64,000 bases of DNA, taken from positions 494,558 through 558,557 of the forward strand of contig RDEW01000013.1 of assembly GCA_011109175.1 (NCBI GenBank), in the 5' to 3' direction. Below are positions 11,116 through 25,174 of this stretch, piece by piece. Under the pieces are notes generated by a model. It saw nothing but the letters and a program-made list of their open reading frames with translations, did not search any database and was not told the DNA's origin. A program made the position numbers and the translations under genes. This DNA is from Dicyema japonicum (taxonomy: Eukaryota > Dicyemida > Rhombozoa > Dicyemidae). How positions within the stretch are numbered: the first letter of the stretch is position 1; every line of letters begins with the position of its first letter.

Positions 11116-11171
11116 TTTAATATTATATATTTTAATTTTTGTATAAAATTTAAAGGAATTTTAAAATAAAT
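11116..11171. promoter_or_regulatory. Divergent intergenic spacer OXSM / UBA3
   Basis: Only 56 bp separate the two start codons. The sequence is almost pure A/T and contains TATATTTTAA and TATAAAATTT stretches that could serve as initiation regions in either direction. A bidirectional promoter is inferred from position only. Confidence 0.5.
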
Positions 11172-12295
11172 ATGAGTAGTGATTCTCATGTCAGTGATTT
11201 TCTTTCAAAATTTCAAAGCTGCATGAAATTTACCACAAAAATTACTGATTTTATAGGAAAATGTAAGGTCCTCATACTTGGAGCAGGGGGGTTGGGATGT
11301 GAACTCCTAAAAAACTTTGTAAAATAAAAATTATTATTTAAGGTTTTAAGTGGATTTACGGATATTCATATTATTGACATGGACATTGTCGAATTGTCTA
11401 ATCTGAACAGACAGTTTTTATTCAGGTGAACACTGTCTTAACTCAAGGGAGGAAGATATCGGTAAACCCAAGGCATTTGTTGCAAGTAAATTTATTTCTT
11501 CAAAATTTCCCAATGTTGTGATTAATCACTATTTTAATAAGATTACAGATTTTGATGAAATATATTACTCACGTAATTATAATTAATGATATTTAGAATT
11601 CCACATTATTTCGTGTGGACTTGACTCTCTCTCCTCCCGTCTATGGATAAATTATATTTTAAGCAATATTGGAGGTAATCAAGTTCTCGTTGATGGAGGA
11701 GTTGAAGGATTACAAGGATCTGTTAATAGTGTACGTTATGGAATAACTCCTTGTTTTAACTGTTTTACTGATTTGTATCCTCCATCAGTAAAACTATTTG
11801 TATATTAAGGTCCAATATCCTTTATGTACAATTGCATCAATGCCTCGTTTACCTGAACACTGCATTGAATATGTCTCCTCCATTCTTTGGCAACGAAATC
11901 ACCCCTTTGGACGTATTTTACTGTTTATATTTATAGATGGGGTTGAACATGACTATCACATAAAAGACCATGTGGATTGGATTTACAAAGAGTCGCAATC
12001 ACGTGCAAATTCATTCGACATAGAAGGTGTGACATATTCACTAACATTGAGTATAACACTATTAACTATGTAGGCGTATTAAAGGGTATTATTCCCTCAC
12101 TTGCTGCTACCAATTCAGTAATAGCAGGTTTTTGGCTTTTTATTAGTAGGACTGTGTGTGTTTGAGGTTATCAGGATAATATCAGGATTCACTCATGCTA
12201 ACTACAACAACCTATATATCCAACAGATTGAGGGTATAAACTTAATTTGCCACAACATTAAGAAAAAGGATCATTGTGAATTTTGTGATTTATAG
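11172..12295 (+). CDS. UBA3: NEDD8-activating enzyme E1, catalytic subunit (short form)
   Basis: Adenylates NEDD8 and passes it via a thioester to the E2 UBE2M; works as a heterodimer with NAE1. Eight exons, seven introns (11319-11342, 11426-11447, 11573-11596, 11788-11809, 11913-11936, 12051-12073, 12128-12149; all 22-24 nt), 320 residues. Seen: nucleotide-binding [34 protein letters not shown], zinc-ligand pair CFNC, catalytic Cys in [16 protein letters not shown] and the late zinc pair CEFC. The frame stops two residues after CEFC (HCEFCDL-stop). The C-terminal ubiquitin-fold domain of about 110 residues that recruits the E2 in other animals is therefore absent. LINE-derived sequence begins shortly downstream, so the domain is either lost or displaced behind an undetected long intron. 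Confidence 0.95.
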
Positions 12296-12339
12296 TTTTT
12301 ATTGTTTTTACTTTTTTATCAAAATTTTGAGTTTAGCAC

Positions 12340-12800
12340 TAAATTGGATTTCATGTGGGGGAAACTGCATACATTCGTAGCAAACTGACACAACCTTTCT
12401 AGAAACTACCAAATACTTTGCTTAGTAATGGCCTGTTCTTTAATCAGGTGTGGTGATGTTGAACTTAACCCTGCACTAAAGTCAACATAACAAAATTTAA
12501 CTATACTCCATCTGAATTGACTTTACTACCTAACTTCCATCCATTCTGTGGATATTGCCATATTTAAAAAGGCAGATTACATCAGTCAAACACCACACTT
12601 CATGGGTTACTCTGTTATTCGTTCTGACTGCGCCTTTAGTAGACTGGGGTGTGTCACTTGATAAGCTTCCGCTTTTGTTAGTTACTTTATTATTATTGCA
12701 TCGGGATTAATTGGTTACGAGAAAAAGAATGGCTCATTTAACTAAGTGATCGCAGATTTATAAAGGGGAGGTTGAAATCAGTGAGACGGGCATCCGCTCG
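12340..12800. mobile_element. LINE-A fragments (5' piece +, 3' end -)
   Basis: On the plus strand 12428-12660 reads CGDVELNPA followed by LTILHLN and later FMGYSVIRSDC, the usual lead-in to the APE endonuclease of Jockey/CR1-type elements. At 12690-12790 the minus strand carries a version of the LINE-A 3' end (AACTAAGTGATC..AGATTTATAAAGG.GAGG). Both are short and broken. Confidence 0.55.
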
Positions 12801-12827
12801 GAGAGTTGAACATCCAAGAGTCAAATA

Positions 12828-15130
12828 CAGTAAACTCCCTTAAATTGGCGCAAATTTGTTCCTGAACTATTTGTGGCCAATTTGAGAATTTGGCCAATAT
12901 AAGAATTTGAAACACCTGGGTATTTCATTTTTTGAAATCATAACTGGCTTTAATATATTGGTTATATTTATGTATGTTGTCCAATTAAGTCGTGTCCGAC
13001 CCTTGGAGATCTCATGAACTAGTTTCCTCCACTCTCCCCGATCCGTCGCAATTTGGAGTAGCCTTGATATAGGCACTCCCGTGATGTCATCCACCATGGA
13101 TAGCCACCAAGTCCTCGATCGACCAGGTCTTCTATTCCCAGTAATATTGCTTAGCATAATGGTTCTTTCCAGGGAATCAGAGCGGACAACATGCCCAAAG
13201 AACGCCAATCTGTGTTTTACGATTTTTCCTTTTAACGAAATATCCGTCTCCATCCGTTTGAGTACATCGGTGTTTGTTATTTTGGAAGTCCAAGGGATTC
13301 TTAGTAACCTCCTCCTACACCACAGCTCAAAAGCATCAATTTTTCGTCTATCCGCCTTTTTCAGTATCCATGATTCTGCGCCGTATAGAAAAGCCGAGAA
13401 CACGATTGCATTAACCAGTCTGTATTTGGTCCTTAAGCAAATATCTTTGCTTTTCCAAATTCTATTCATTCTCTGGAAGGGATGGTAATTCGCCTCTTGA
13501 TTTCCAAGCCTCCGTCACCATTCCGATTAATTAGACATCCCAGAAAGACAACATTATCGCAACTCTCTATTTTCTCATTCCCAATTTTTAGTTCCATTAT
13601 TCCATTATTAGCAATAGTCATAATTTTGGTCTTCTTGATATTTAGCAATAAACCAAAGACGGCGCTCTCTTCTCTGAATCTTAGAATCAACTCCCTGAGG
13701 TCATCCTCTGTTTCAGCCGGTAAGGTTGTATCGTCAGCATAGCGCAAATTATTGATGTTCCTGCCTCCAATTTTAATCCCGTTATTTGATACATTATCCA
13801 ATTTAGTCATGATCATTTCGGCATAAATATTGAATAGGAGATAATAAGCATCCATGTCTTACTCCTTTACAAATTTTGAACCAATCGGTATCTCCATACA
13901 CTGTTCTAACAGTAGCTTCTTGATCCTTATAAAGAGATTTGATAAGCAATATCAGATGGGGATCGAATCCAAAATCTTTTAAAACAGACCACAGCTTGTA
14001 AACGGAATCAAAAGCTTTCCGATAGTCAATGAAGCACATGTATGCACTCTTATGTGATTCATGGGCTTTCTCCATAATCCACCGGACATTTGCTATATGG
14101 TCACGTGTGCGTCGTCCCTTCCTGAATCCTGGTTGGATATCTGGTAGAATCATTTTGGCATTTGGCATTAGCCGATGTTGCATTATCTTTATAAGTATTT
14201 TGCTGACGTGGGGAATTAAGGCTATTGTACGATAGTTTGAACAGTCCTTGCTATCCCCTTTTTTTCGGTATTGGAATAAATATAGATCTTTTCCACTCAC
14301 GTGGCCAAATACCAGTTTCCCAAATTTTTTGACATAGACTGGTGATGACTGTCACCGGTATATCCTTCAACAATTCGCTTGAGATGTTGTCAATCCCCGG
14401 TGCCTTGTTCCTCGTTAATTGCTGTGTAGCCCACACGCATTCTTCCTCAAGGATTTTATGCCCCTCACCCAACGTTGCTTCATCAACACATATGGGTGGA
14501 CACACAGTTTCTGAATATATCCGTTCCGTATATTCTCTCCAACGATTTCGGATGTTCTGTTAGCTTAGCAATTCAACACCTTCCTTGTCCTTGATTTTGC
14601 CCATCATTTTCATATTTATACATAACATAATTGAAACCTGATCTTTGAATTTTTTATATCCCCAAATCGTGTTTTGCATATGCTCTTGGACGGAATCATT
14701 ATATAATAAAGTCGATTTGCTTGTCTTTGTCGAAGGAATAAATTTTTAGATGTTTTTAATATGGACTCAAGGGAATTAAGGAATATTATTTACTGTTTTC
14801 TTGAAATTCGAATATTAAATAAATCAGAAAATCTGTGAGTGATTATTCTATTCTCGTCTCAATATCTCAAAATTTCGATTTCTTGGAAACAATTAAGCCT
14901 TGACGATTAGCTTTCGAACACGTGGTAAAAAATTTTAGTCTGAAATTTTGATTTTTTAAATAAAATAATTGAAAAAGATTAATAAAAATAAATTTATGTT
15001 TTTAATAATGTGTGGGCAATTTGAGGATTGGCCAATTCCTTAGGAAAATTGGCTTTTTTGAAACCCTGACGTGAACTTTTAGCCATAAATTGGTCAATTT
15101 AGGGGTTGGCCAATTAGAGGGACTTTACTG
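12828..15130. mobile_element. Mariner/pogo-like element ends enclosing an RTE LINE
   Basis: Left end (from 12828) CAGTAAACTCCCTTAAATTG; right end (to 15130), read in reverse, CAGTAAAGTCCCTCTAATTG, an imperfect terminal inverted repeat of about 22 bp. Both are flanked by TA (12826-12827 and 15131-15132), the duplication expected for Tc1/mariner/pogo elements. Further in, both sides keep repeated GGCCAATT motifs. No transposase of its own is visible: the interior is mostly a LINE-E copy. It was most likely a non-autonomous element of several hundred bp into which the LINE inserted. Confidence 0.6.
12950..14760 (-). mobile_element. LINE-E (RTE/BovB clade), 5'-truncated and frameshifted
   Basis: Three minus-strand frames add up to a reverse transcriptase: RNKAPGIDNISSELLKD (near 14400), GDSKDCSNYRTIALIPHVSK, FIDYRKAFDSV and GVRHGCLLSP (to about 13810), then NINNLRYADDTTL with LLLNIKKTKIM. 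The tail (12990-13469) has FLYGAESWILKKADRRKID, AFELWCRRRLLRIPWTS and FGHVVRSD..., the very characteristic end of RTE/BovB elements. The endonuclease domain is missing. It lies inside a pair of mariner/pogo-like ends. Sequence 14760-15000 is AT-rich with no feature recognised. Confidence 0.85.
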
Positions 15131-15561
15131 TATATGTATCAATGTATTTGTCGAAGCCTTTCTAATCGGAGAGGTCAATTTGTGCTTTTAACTTCAAGAG
15201 GATCGGGTTATGGTCCCTAATCGTGTTGTATTCGATAGATCAGTTAATTAGTGGAGCCAACGATAGAAACGTTATAGAAAGGTCAGGGAATGATGGTTTA
15301 TCACTCAACATGTACTCTATAAAATGTTTATCTTTTTATATGATAATAATATAATTGTCAAAAATATTATAGAATATCAATCCATAGTGAGCATTCTAAA
15401 TGGTGAACCTGTACAGACATGGTCGATTATACCTCAAAGACGAAAAATTTGAAAAACACAGACTAGTTGTTTGGATTGACAAGACATCTTGCAAAGTTAA
15501 TGGATGAAGAATCAACTAAAAACTGGGAAAATTTATTAAACGAAGCACCTTTACATACAAC
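15131..15561 (+). pseudogene. Possible decayed exons of unknown gene
   Basis: Uncertain. Short stretches look coding: 15376-15450 reads YQSIVSILNGEPVQTWSII, and 15464-15561 reads FGLTRHLAKLMDEESTKNW then ENLLNEAPLHT. They lie in different frames with no simple intron between them, and a hAT MITE sits directly after the second. I do not recognise the protein. It may be a broken host gene or chance. Confidence 0.25.
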
Positions 15562-15747
15562 CAGAGCTGCGGAGTCGGAGTCGAGGGTTTTTTGTATAGT
15601 TGGAGTCGGAGTCAATGATAAAACAGTCGACTCCGATTCTTTTTGTTATTCTTACAACGTCTGAATTTTTTATATAATAACCGGAGTCGAAGAAATAATA
15701 TTTGAGGAGTTGGAATCGTGCTATATTTTACCGACTCCACAGCCCTG
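15562..15747. mobile_element. hAT-type MITE
   Basis: A 186-bp non-coding element. Left end CAGAGCTGCGGAGTCGGAGT; right end read in reverse CAGGGCTGTGGAGTCGGTA. It is flanked by an 8-bp imperfect duplication (CATACAAC / CAAATAAC, 6 of 8). CAG(A/G)GCTG ends with 8-bp duplications are typical of hAT elements. No transposase. Confidence 0.75.
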
Positions 15748-17250
15748 CAAATAACACCACAATTCATTCCTCCATAAATGAAACTCCATTTATAAAACTG
15801 AGGGGTTTCATGAATAAACACAGTCATTCGTGAATATAAAAGTTCATTATTTTTAATTTCATAGAAAATTAGAGTTCGGATGATGCTTTTCCACGATCAT
15901 CTGAGGATATTGACATGTTTCAGATGTTTCAGGTATTTATTGTGTAAAGTTTTCTTGAAAACTTAGATTAGATCATTTTGATCTTAATTTTTCAATTCTG
16001 AATTCAGTCTATTTTAAGCGTATGAACAAAAGAATGAACGTTAATCAATCAAAGTATGATTTTTTCTATTGGAAATGAGGTATTTTTAGTGAATAAATTT
16101 AGATACGAGTTTTAAAGGATTATGGGACAAATCCATCGCTAAAGTTGAGCAGATTTGAATCTCCATATGAAGAGCCAAGTAAAATTACTCAAATTTTGTC
16201 AAACAACCGAATAGAGGTTTATTTAATTTTTTATCACAGATTAAGGCAGGATCAGGAGAATTGAAAATAGTCAACATGAGTCGAGTCAAGAAAATATAGA
16301 CTTTTAAAAAATAAATTTTTTGATTAAAAATCAGTTGAGGTATACCATCCAGGCATAAGGAGTCTGGATGGGAAAGAGCAAATGGTTCTTTTTGTTGTAT
16401 TACTACACTGAGCACCACCACAAAAAGGGAACCACATGACGCCACGTTTCATAATTTTTTTTAATCTTGATGTCTATTGACAGGTGACATGTCTATTGAC
16501 AGGTGAAATGTAACCAGCATTGGATGGGTAACCCTGGCGGGACGCGACATATTAAGACATCAACATAATGTCTTCTTGCCATGTTCATCAGCTCAATGAT
16601 CTTGTTCTTAAATAGCCTTGGGTACAATTCTGTTGGAGGATATAAAAATTTCTGATATTTTTTTAAACACAACCAAAACGATAGACCATGACATTTTCTG
16701 TGAAGGGCCGGTTTCCATTTAGAACTTTCCTTTAGTATTCAATTAGAAGATAAGGCCTAATTAGATGTAGGACTAAAACTCTTGAAATGCATAATGAACT
16801 AAATTTTTGAAGATTACAAATTTCCAAACTAAAAGAAAACAAACCAAGTCATTAACAGAACAGGACTAATAGTTTTAGTTACGGAAGATTAAGAATTGAT
16901 GTCAACCTTGATAACATAATTAAAAATGCAGTCAACTGCTCTGTTATCTAAATTAAAAAACTGGGATTAAAGCAGTTATTATATATTTCTAAAAACTGAC
17001 ATTATCTCTTTGGTGTAGAAACAATCAACTATTATTCTTTATGAAATCAATTTTCTGATTTTAAAAGTAACTTTTCGGTTGCTAAAACGACCCCTATCGT
17101 TTGGATTGGAAGGGATGAGGAATATCAGTCGAGACAGTCATAATAATTTTTCTTTAGGGATTTTCATAGTAACAGGGATGGTCTGGGTTGTAAGTTTGGG
17201 AGAGAAATTGCGAGCTGTCATTTCATAATTTTCTGAAATGGAAAGGATTT
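15748..17250. other. Spacer with a SINE-2 fragment
   Basis: Mostly AT-rich and without a recognised gene. A SINE-2-like piece lies at about 16330-16452 on the minus strand (GAGCAAATGGTTCTTTTTG, GAACCACATGACGCCAC). A short coding-like stretch SSDDAFPRSSEDIDMFQMFQ at about 15873-15932 ends at a GT and could be an exon of the possible broken gene upstream. Nothing further is visible from 16460 to 17250. Confidence 0.4.
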
Positions 17251-17257
17251 TTGATTC

Positions 17258-17640
17258 TCAGTAAAGATGATCAATAGAGGGATTGATTTGAGACATCCAG
17301 TAATTGTTCTGAGCGCGAGGGAGGCAAAAGTTGACTAACAGAGACATGGTAAATTTTGGTTCGAATGAATTGTTTATGATGGTTGTCTTATTTGCTATAC
17401 CCGAAACAATGGCAGCACTATGTTTATTTTTTGAGAAGCCTTTGTAAAGTGTTCCTCCACATGTTTTGAGAAAGATAGTAGTTGGTCGAAAATGACTCCA
17501 AGTATTTTGAGATGTTTCGTAACTGGAAGTGATTCTCAATGAATTGTTATAATAGGTTGAAAAGCAGCGGTTTGATGTGAATACAGTGACTGCAGATTTC
17601 AATAAATTTGGAGAAATATGAATTACGCAAACCACTTTTC
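17258..17640 (-). mobile_element. LINE-A fragment (post-RT region)
   Basis: A minus-strand frame of about 125 codons with NLLKSAVTVFTSN and NNSLRIT matches the region after the YADD box in Jockey-type LINEs (KS.VTLFT..). Truncated on both sides. Confidence 0.5.
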
Positions 17641-17644
17641 AGGA

Positions 17645-18085
17645 GATCAATAATATGACTTATTATTATTAAACGCACGTTCACAGAACCAAAGAATGTT
17701 ATATTAACTAAGGTACCTTTTGTGCAACACGATTTAAGATCCTTTCACTAGGCGTCTCCGCAGCCTCTGTCCACTGCATGTGATCGTAGGTCTTCTAGGT
17801 CATCTGTACATTCGAGTTTCTTTCCAATTAGTTTGAGAGTTCTGTTGAGGCCACAGGGAGAGTGAACCTCGGCTTTCTTATCACTTTTCTTATTATTATT
17901 AAGACACTTTGACGAAAGCAATAATGTTTATACATGTGCAACACTCAAAACAATATTTAGTGTTAATCTATTCCAGTTTCGTTAGTTCTTTAAAGGAACT
18001 TCCCAAGTCCCAGCGTTGTATAGTAGGACTGGTTTCACAAAGACGTTGTAGAGCCTGCATCTGATGTCAATCACTTTTCTTGTTT
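17645..18085 (-). mobile_element. Two truncated LINE-B 3' ends, nested
   Basis: At 17880-17960 the plus strand shows TTATTATTATTAAG then ACTTTGACGAAAGCAATAATG, the reverse of the LINE-B 3' end seen at 43830-43860 and 52780-52815. Near 18015-18045 it is followed by the reverse of LINE-B coding DNA around the YNAGT block. Another TTATTATTATTAAA-headed piece starts at 17660. Large internal deletions; no frame left. Confidence 0.5.
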
Positions 18086-18197
18086 TAATAAAAATCATTA
18101 ACTTAGTAGTGTTTCTGATAATTAAATAAGAGTATATAAAAATCTATTAAAAAATTAATAAATTAAAATATAAATTAAAATTATTCACGTTGTTAGT

Positions 18198-21489
<3,292 letters not shown>

Positions 21490-21538
21490 TTTCTTGTGTT
21501 CTTGTTACGGATTTTCTTTTTTAATCAACTCTCTAAGG

Positions 21539-22412
21539 AAGTGATTCTCAACCTTTAGGAACCCTTTTAGGCTAATTTATTTTTTGCGGAACCTTTCCAA
21601 TTCAATTATTACAATATTCAATTGATGTTAGATTTGCTGATATTACTTCGAATAAATTTTGAACCCAGTCGTCATCAAATTTATCTGGAAAATATTTCAC
21701 AATGTTGTCATCCAAAATTGTTAAATGATATTTGATGTCATTAAGTAATGCATCGTCCAATACGCATTCTTATTCATCAAATACAAACGGCAATGTTATT
21801 TTTATTTACGAGTGACCGCCAAAATTCAATTTTCCGATTTAAGGCCATTACTTTATCGTTGAAATTAAAATAAAGTTAATATTTTCCTTGTAGCAATAAT
21901 GTAAATTTATTCAGTTTATCATAAATCAATTCTCTGTAAACGAAGATTGTTTTCCAAATTTTTGTAAATTGGATAATTTTGGTTTTTGAAATACACAACA
22001 GGCTCGTTTCCGAAAACGTTCTAATACCCCACGTGACAACCATCTTATTTCTTTATGGATGATCTTTTTTGAACATGGTTTTATGAGATTTTCGGCAATT
22101 ATATGTACCTCTTCACAACGTTCAACAAAATAACTCACCTGTTTAATTATTATTATGTACTTCATAAGATGCTCTAGTCCATTTTAAGTTGTCGTCTTTA
22201 GCAAAATTAAAAATTTCCAACTTGCGTAGATGCATTCAATATTTTTTTGAATTCCATGCAATTATTGTTTCTCATTAAAAATCTTATAAAAATAAACAAG
22301 ATATAAGCGTGGATGTTTAATATATTTTAATAATTGAAAACTATTATTAAATAATTTATAATAAATTTCGCGGAAACCTGGAGTTCTCAGGAACCTAAAT
22401 TGGGAACTACTG
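21539..22412 (-). mobile_element. hAT transposon with decayed transposase
   Basis: Ends AAGTGATTCTCAACCTTTAG (left) and, read in reverse, CAGTAGTTCCCAATTTAGG (right) match the CAGTGGTTCTCAACCT-type ends of animal hAT elements. Flanks CTCTAAGG (21531-21538) and CTCTAAGC (22413-22420) form an 8-bp duplication with one mismatch. Inside, the minus strand reads HKEIRWLSRGVLERFRKRA, the E(V/I)RWLSRG motif of ZBED5/GTF2IRD2-type hAT transposases. It inserted about 50 bp after the EFTUD2 stop. At 874 bp it is an internally deleted copy. Confidence 0.8.
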
Positions 22413-22489
22413 CTCTAAGCGATTTATTTTCATACTTTTAGGATTTGACTTTGTTTGGAATATAATAATAAAATATATATGTTTTAGTT

Positions 22490-24030
22490 TGAAAGAATGA
22501 AGCTAATTTCAGGGGCCTTCTTGGGAAATCAGATAACAAGATTAGCATGATGGAGGCATGACAGTCGTCTCTGGGGCTGGATGATGTCAAGAGAAATCTT
22601 ATTGTCGAAAACCATAATGTTTGTGATCATGCTTTCCCAACCAATTTGTGTTCTCTTTCAGCCATCATCGAAGATTTCACTTGTCTCTCTGAAGCTAGAA
22701 GGATGTCTGGAATAGTTTATGTTGCGAAACATAGATTTGGGAGGATCCCTAGAGGTGGATGGGGCCTTATCCTTAATCAGCTCAATGCGAAATATTCGAA
22801 GAGTTCATTTCTGTGTCAGCTGAAAAAGATGGTCAAACAAATAAAATTTCAGAAAGTTTCTAGAACTTAAGTTCCAAATTAAGTCAATCCCGAGGGATTC
22901 TTGAAAACCAACACCCAAAATTCAGATTAAGTATATCAGAGTTAATATCCTGTTGGGACTAAATTCTGCTATTTATTATATTACGTAAGATGACCCTCCT
23001 CAAGATGAGATAACCTATATTATTTACGCAGTGTGCATATATGGCTTTAACTGCCAAGGTTAAGCCGCAGAGTACGTGGTTGGAGATCGTGAGAAGATCT
23101 CAAATCTGTCAGCAGAACTAGAACTTGTCAATCGATTTTCCAGACAGGCTCTCCCTGTGTGTGAAAAACAAATGGTTATGGAAGTTATTTTTGGCTATAA
23201 ATACAGAAGCGCGTAAAAGGGCGAGCTTGACAAGATTGAAGCTTTACTATGTGACCTGATCAGAATTAAGAAAAAGCAAATAGCTTTACATTATTTGAAG
23301 AAGGACTTCTATAAGGACAACTGTTGTTTGAATTAAATCTAAGAAGATTTTATCGAACCTATTAGCCAGCAATACGTTATACGGTTTCGATGATGAGGAG
23401 TGTATATCATTTCCGGGAATGAGTGTGGTCTAAAAGAAATGAGATGCCTGTATCATATGACTGTGTTGGTAAAGTAAATACTGGTGTCGAGGGCATGTTG
23501 TCAGATTTCACGAATAAATTTATCTTGGATGTTATTAAATGGCTCCCTGACTGGAAGGTGTGTGGATGGGATCTTTATTAAGAAAGTGGAATCTACATGG
23601 TTTTTTAAGTACTGAGATTAATTGGATTATTAATGGGAATATATGCCTGAAATTTGGTTTATACTGAAATAATTTATTTAATGCATAAAAAAGATGATTG
23701 TTACGTTTTATTACGTGCAATTAACTTGTTTAATGCCAAAATTACAGATTTTGTGAATCGTTTGGTCTATTATCAGACAATCAGCTGGAGACTAGGAAAC
23801 ATTGCCATGGCGCTAAGACGCCATTTATTTTGCTTGGTTTGGTATGAGGAAGACCTTTGATTCTGTCGACCATGAATTTTTATTTTATGTATTGGACTGT
23901 TCTGAAACACCTCACTGGATTGTTAACTTAGTAAAGACCATAGTCAAGAAGTGGATTGCAAATCTTCAATTTTTGACTGTAAATCTCAGTCAATTTATTT
24001 CGATATTTATTTATTATGTGAATAATTTTA
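22490..24030 (+). mobile_element. LINE-D (R4/Dong-like) decayed copy
   Basis: Around 22680-22865 it reads VAKHRFGRIPRGGWGLILNQ, matching the N-terminal part of the LINE-D frame at the window end (RMPRGGWPLITNAFNQRFG). At 23850-23990 it reads RKTFDSVDHEFLFYVLDC then IVNLVKTIVKKWIA, the RT D-box region also found at 40560-40680. Many stops and deletions in between. It is cut at about 24035 by an oppositely oriented hAT remnant. Confidence 0.65.
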
Positions 24031-24039
24031 CTGAAAATT

Positions 24040-25170
24040 GATTCACATAAATTTTCCCAAACATTGAGTTTATAAGCATTTGTAAGTATATTCGGATATT
24101 TTTCTTTTGGAAGTAAACTATAAAATTCCATCAAATTATCAATCTTGAGAACTGAGGTAAACATCTGATTGAAGATCTATCAATTCCAATTGGGATGATG
24201 GTAGAGCATTCTTAGGATTTATATTAAAAGGTCCTGCAAAAATTTTCATTGATGGCAAAATTTCATCAAAATTCTTAAAATAAACATAATCTAAACAAGC
24301 CTTAGAGCTTTTTTCAAATTCTACAATAAGGTGATAAAGGCAGTATATTTTTAAAATGAACCGCTGGCTTTATTTTCGCTTAAAAGAGTGAAATGGTCGT
24401 ATTTTTGAGTGCTATTTGATCTCTCCAAAGATTTAACATAAAAGAAGCAATTGATCCATACAGTTGATGACAAAATTTGTATTGCCCCTGTAGTTCACAA
24501 TTCAACGAGGATAAAATGATAGATCGACCCAAAAAAGCTGAATCGGCAATCCACTCCTTGCTGTTCAACATGATATTTGTGGTCTTTAACAAATTATCTT
24601 ATTGAGGGAGTAGTTCATAAAATATACGTTTTATTCGAACTTTAAGCCACAAGGAACGACTAAACCATCGAACTGTGGTATGATAAAGCACATCACTATG
24701 GACTGTGTCAATTTACATTAATATTTTTTAAATCTCCTGTGATTGAGAAATTTACCACGTTCACAATAGACAACACCGTACTTATTACGTTTGCATTTTA
24801 GGTGACTTTGCTATAATATTCTCCTGATGTATGAGACAATGCTGCCAATATATAGGATCAAGATTTTTTTCAAGTCTCCATTCAGAAATAAGTCACTAAA
24901 CCCTTTATTACGACCAATCATATTGACCCCCCATGAGTACAAATAGAAATTAATTTCGAAGGATCAATGTCAAATTCTTTAATACTTTCAAGGAATTTGT
25001 TAAGCACATCAATTCCTATTGTAAAGCCTTTTAATGAACGAAGAAAAAAAAATTCTTCATAAATTTTAAAATCCGAAGTGACACCTCTTGTGCATATTAT
25101 TTTTATAGGCACGTACGTGATGCCAAGATCATGACAAAGAATTTGCAACACGAAAGGTAATTAACATCAC
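24040..25170 (-). mobile_element. hAT transposase remnant
   Basis: Minus-strand pieces in transposase order: TRGVTSDFKIYEEFFFLRS, LKGFTIGIDVLNKF and ISICTHGG (25150-24920), then WENLCESIFSKIIHIINKYR (24090-24040). They match the RGV...YEE...L.PL.G.T.G.D and C-terminal CES.FS.MK.IK.K.R..LT blocks of ZBED5/GTF2IRD2-like hAT transposases. The middle is badly broken. Element ends were not located. Confidence 0.65.
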
Positions 25171-25174
25171 CCAT

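Noticed and set aside
12867-14505. Host gene related to mammalian craniofacial-type proteins
   Set aside because: Such database names reflect mis-annotated RTE/BovB sequence; the RT motifs and tail identify a LINE.
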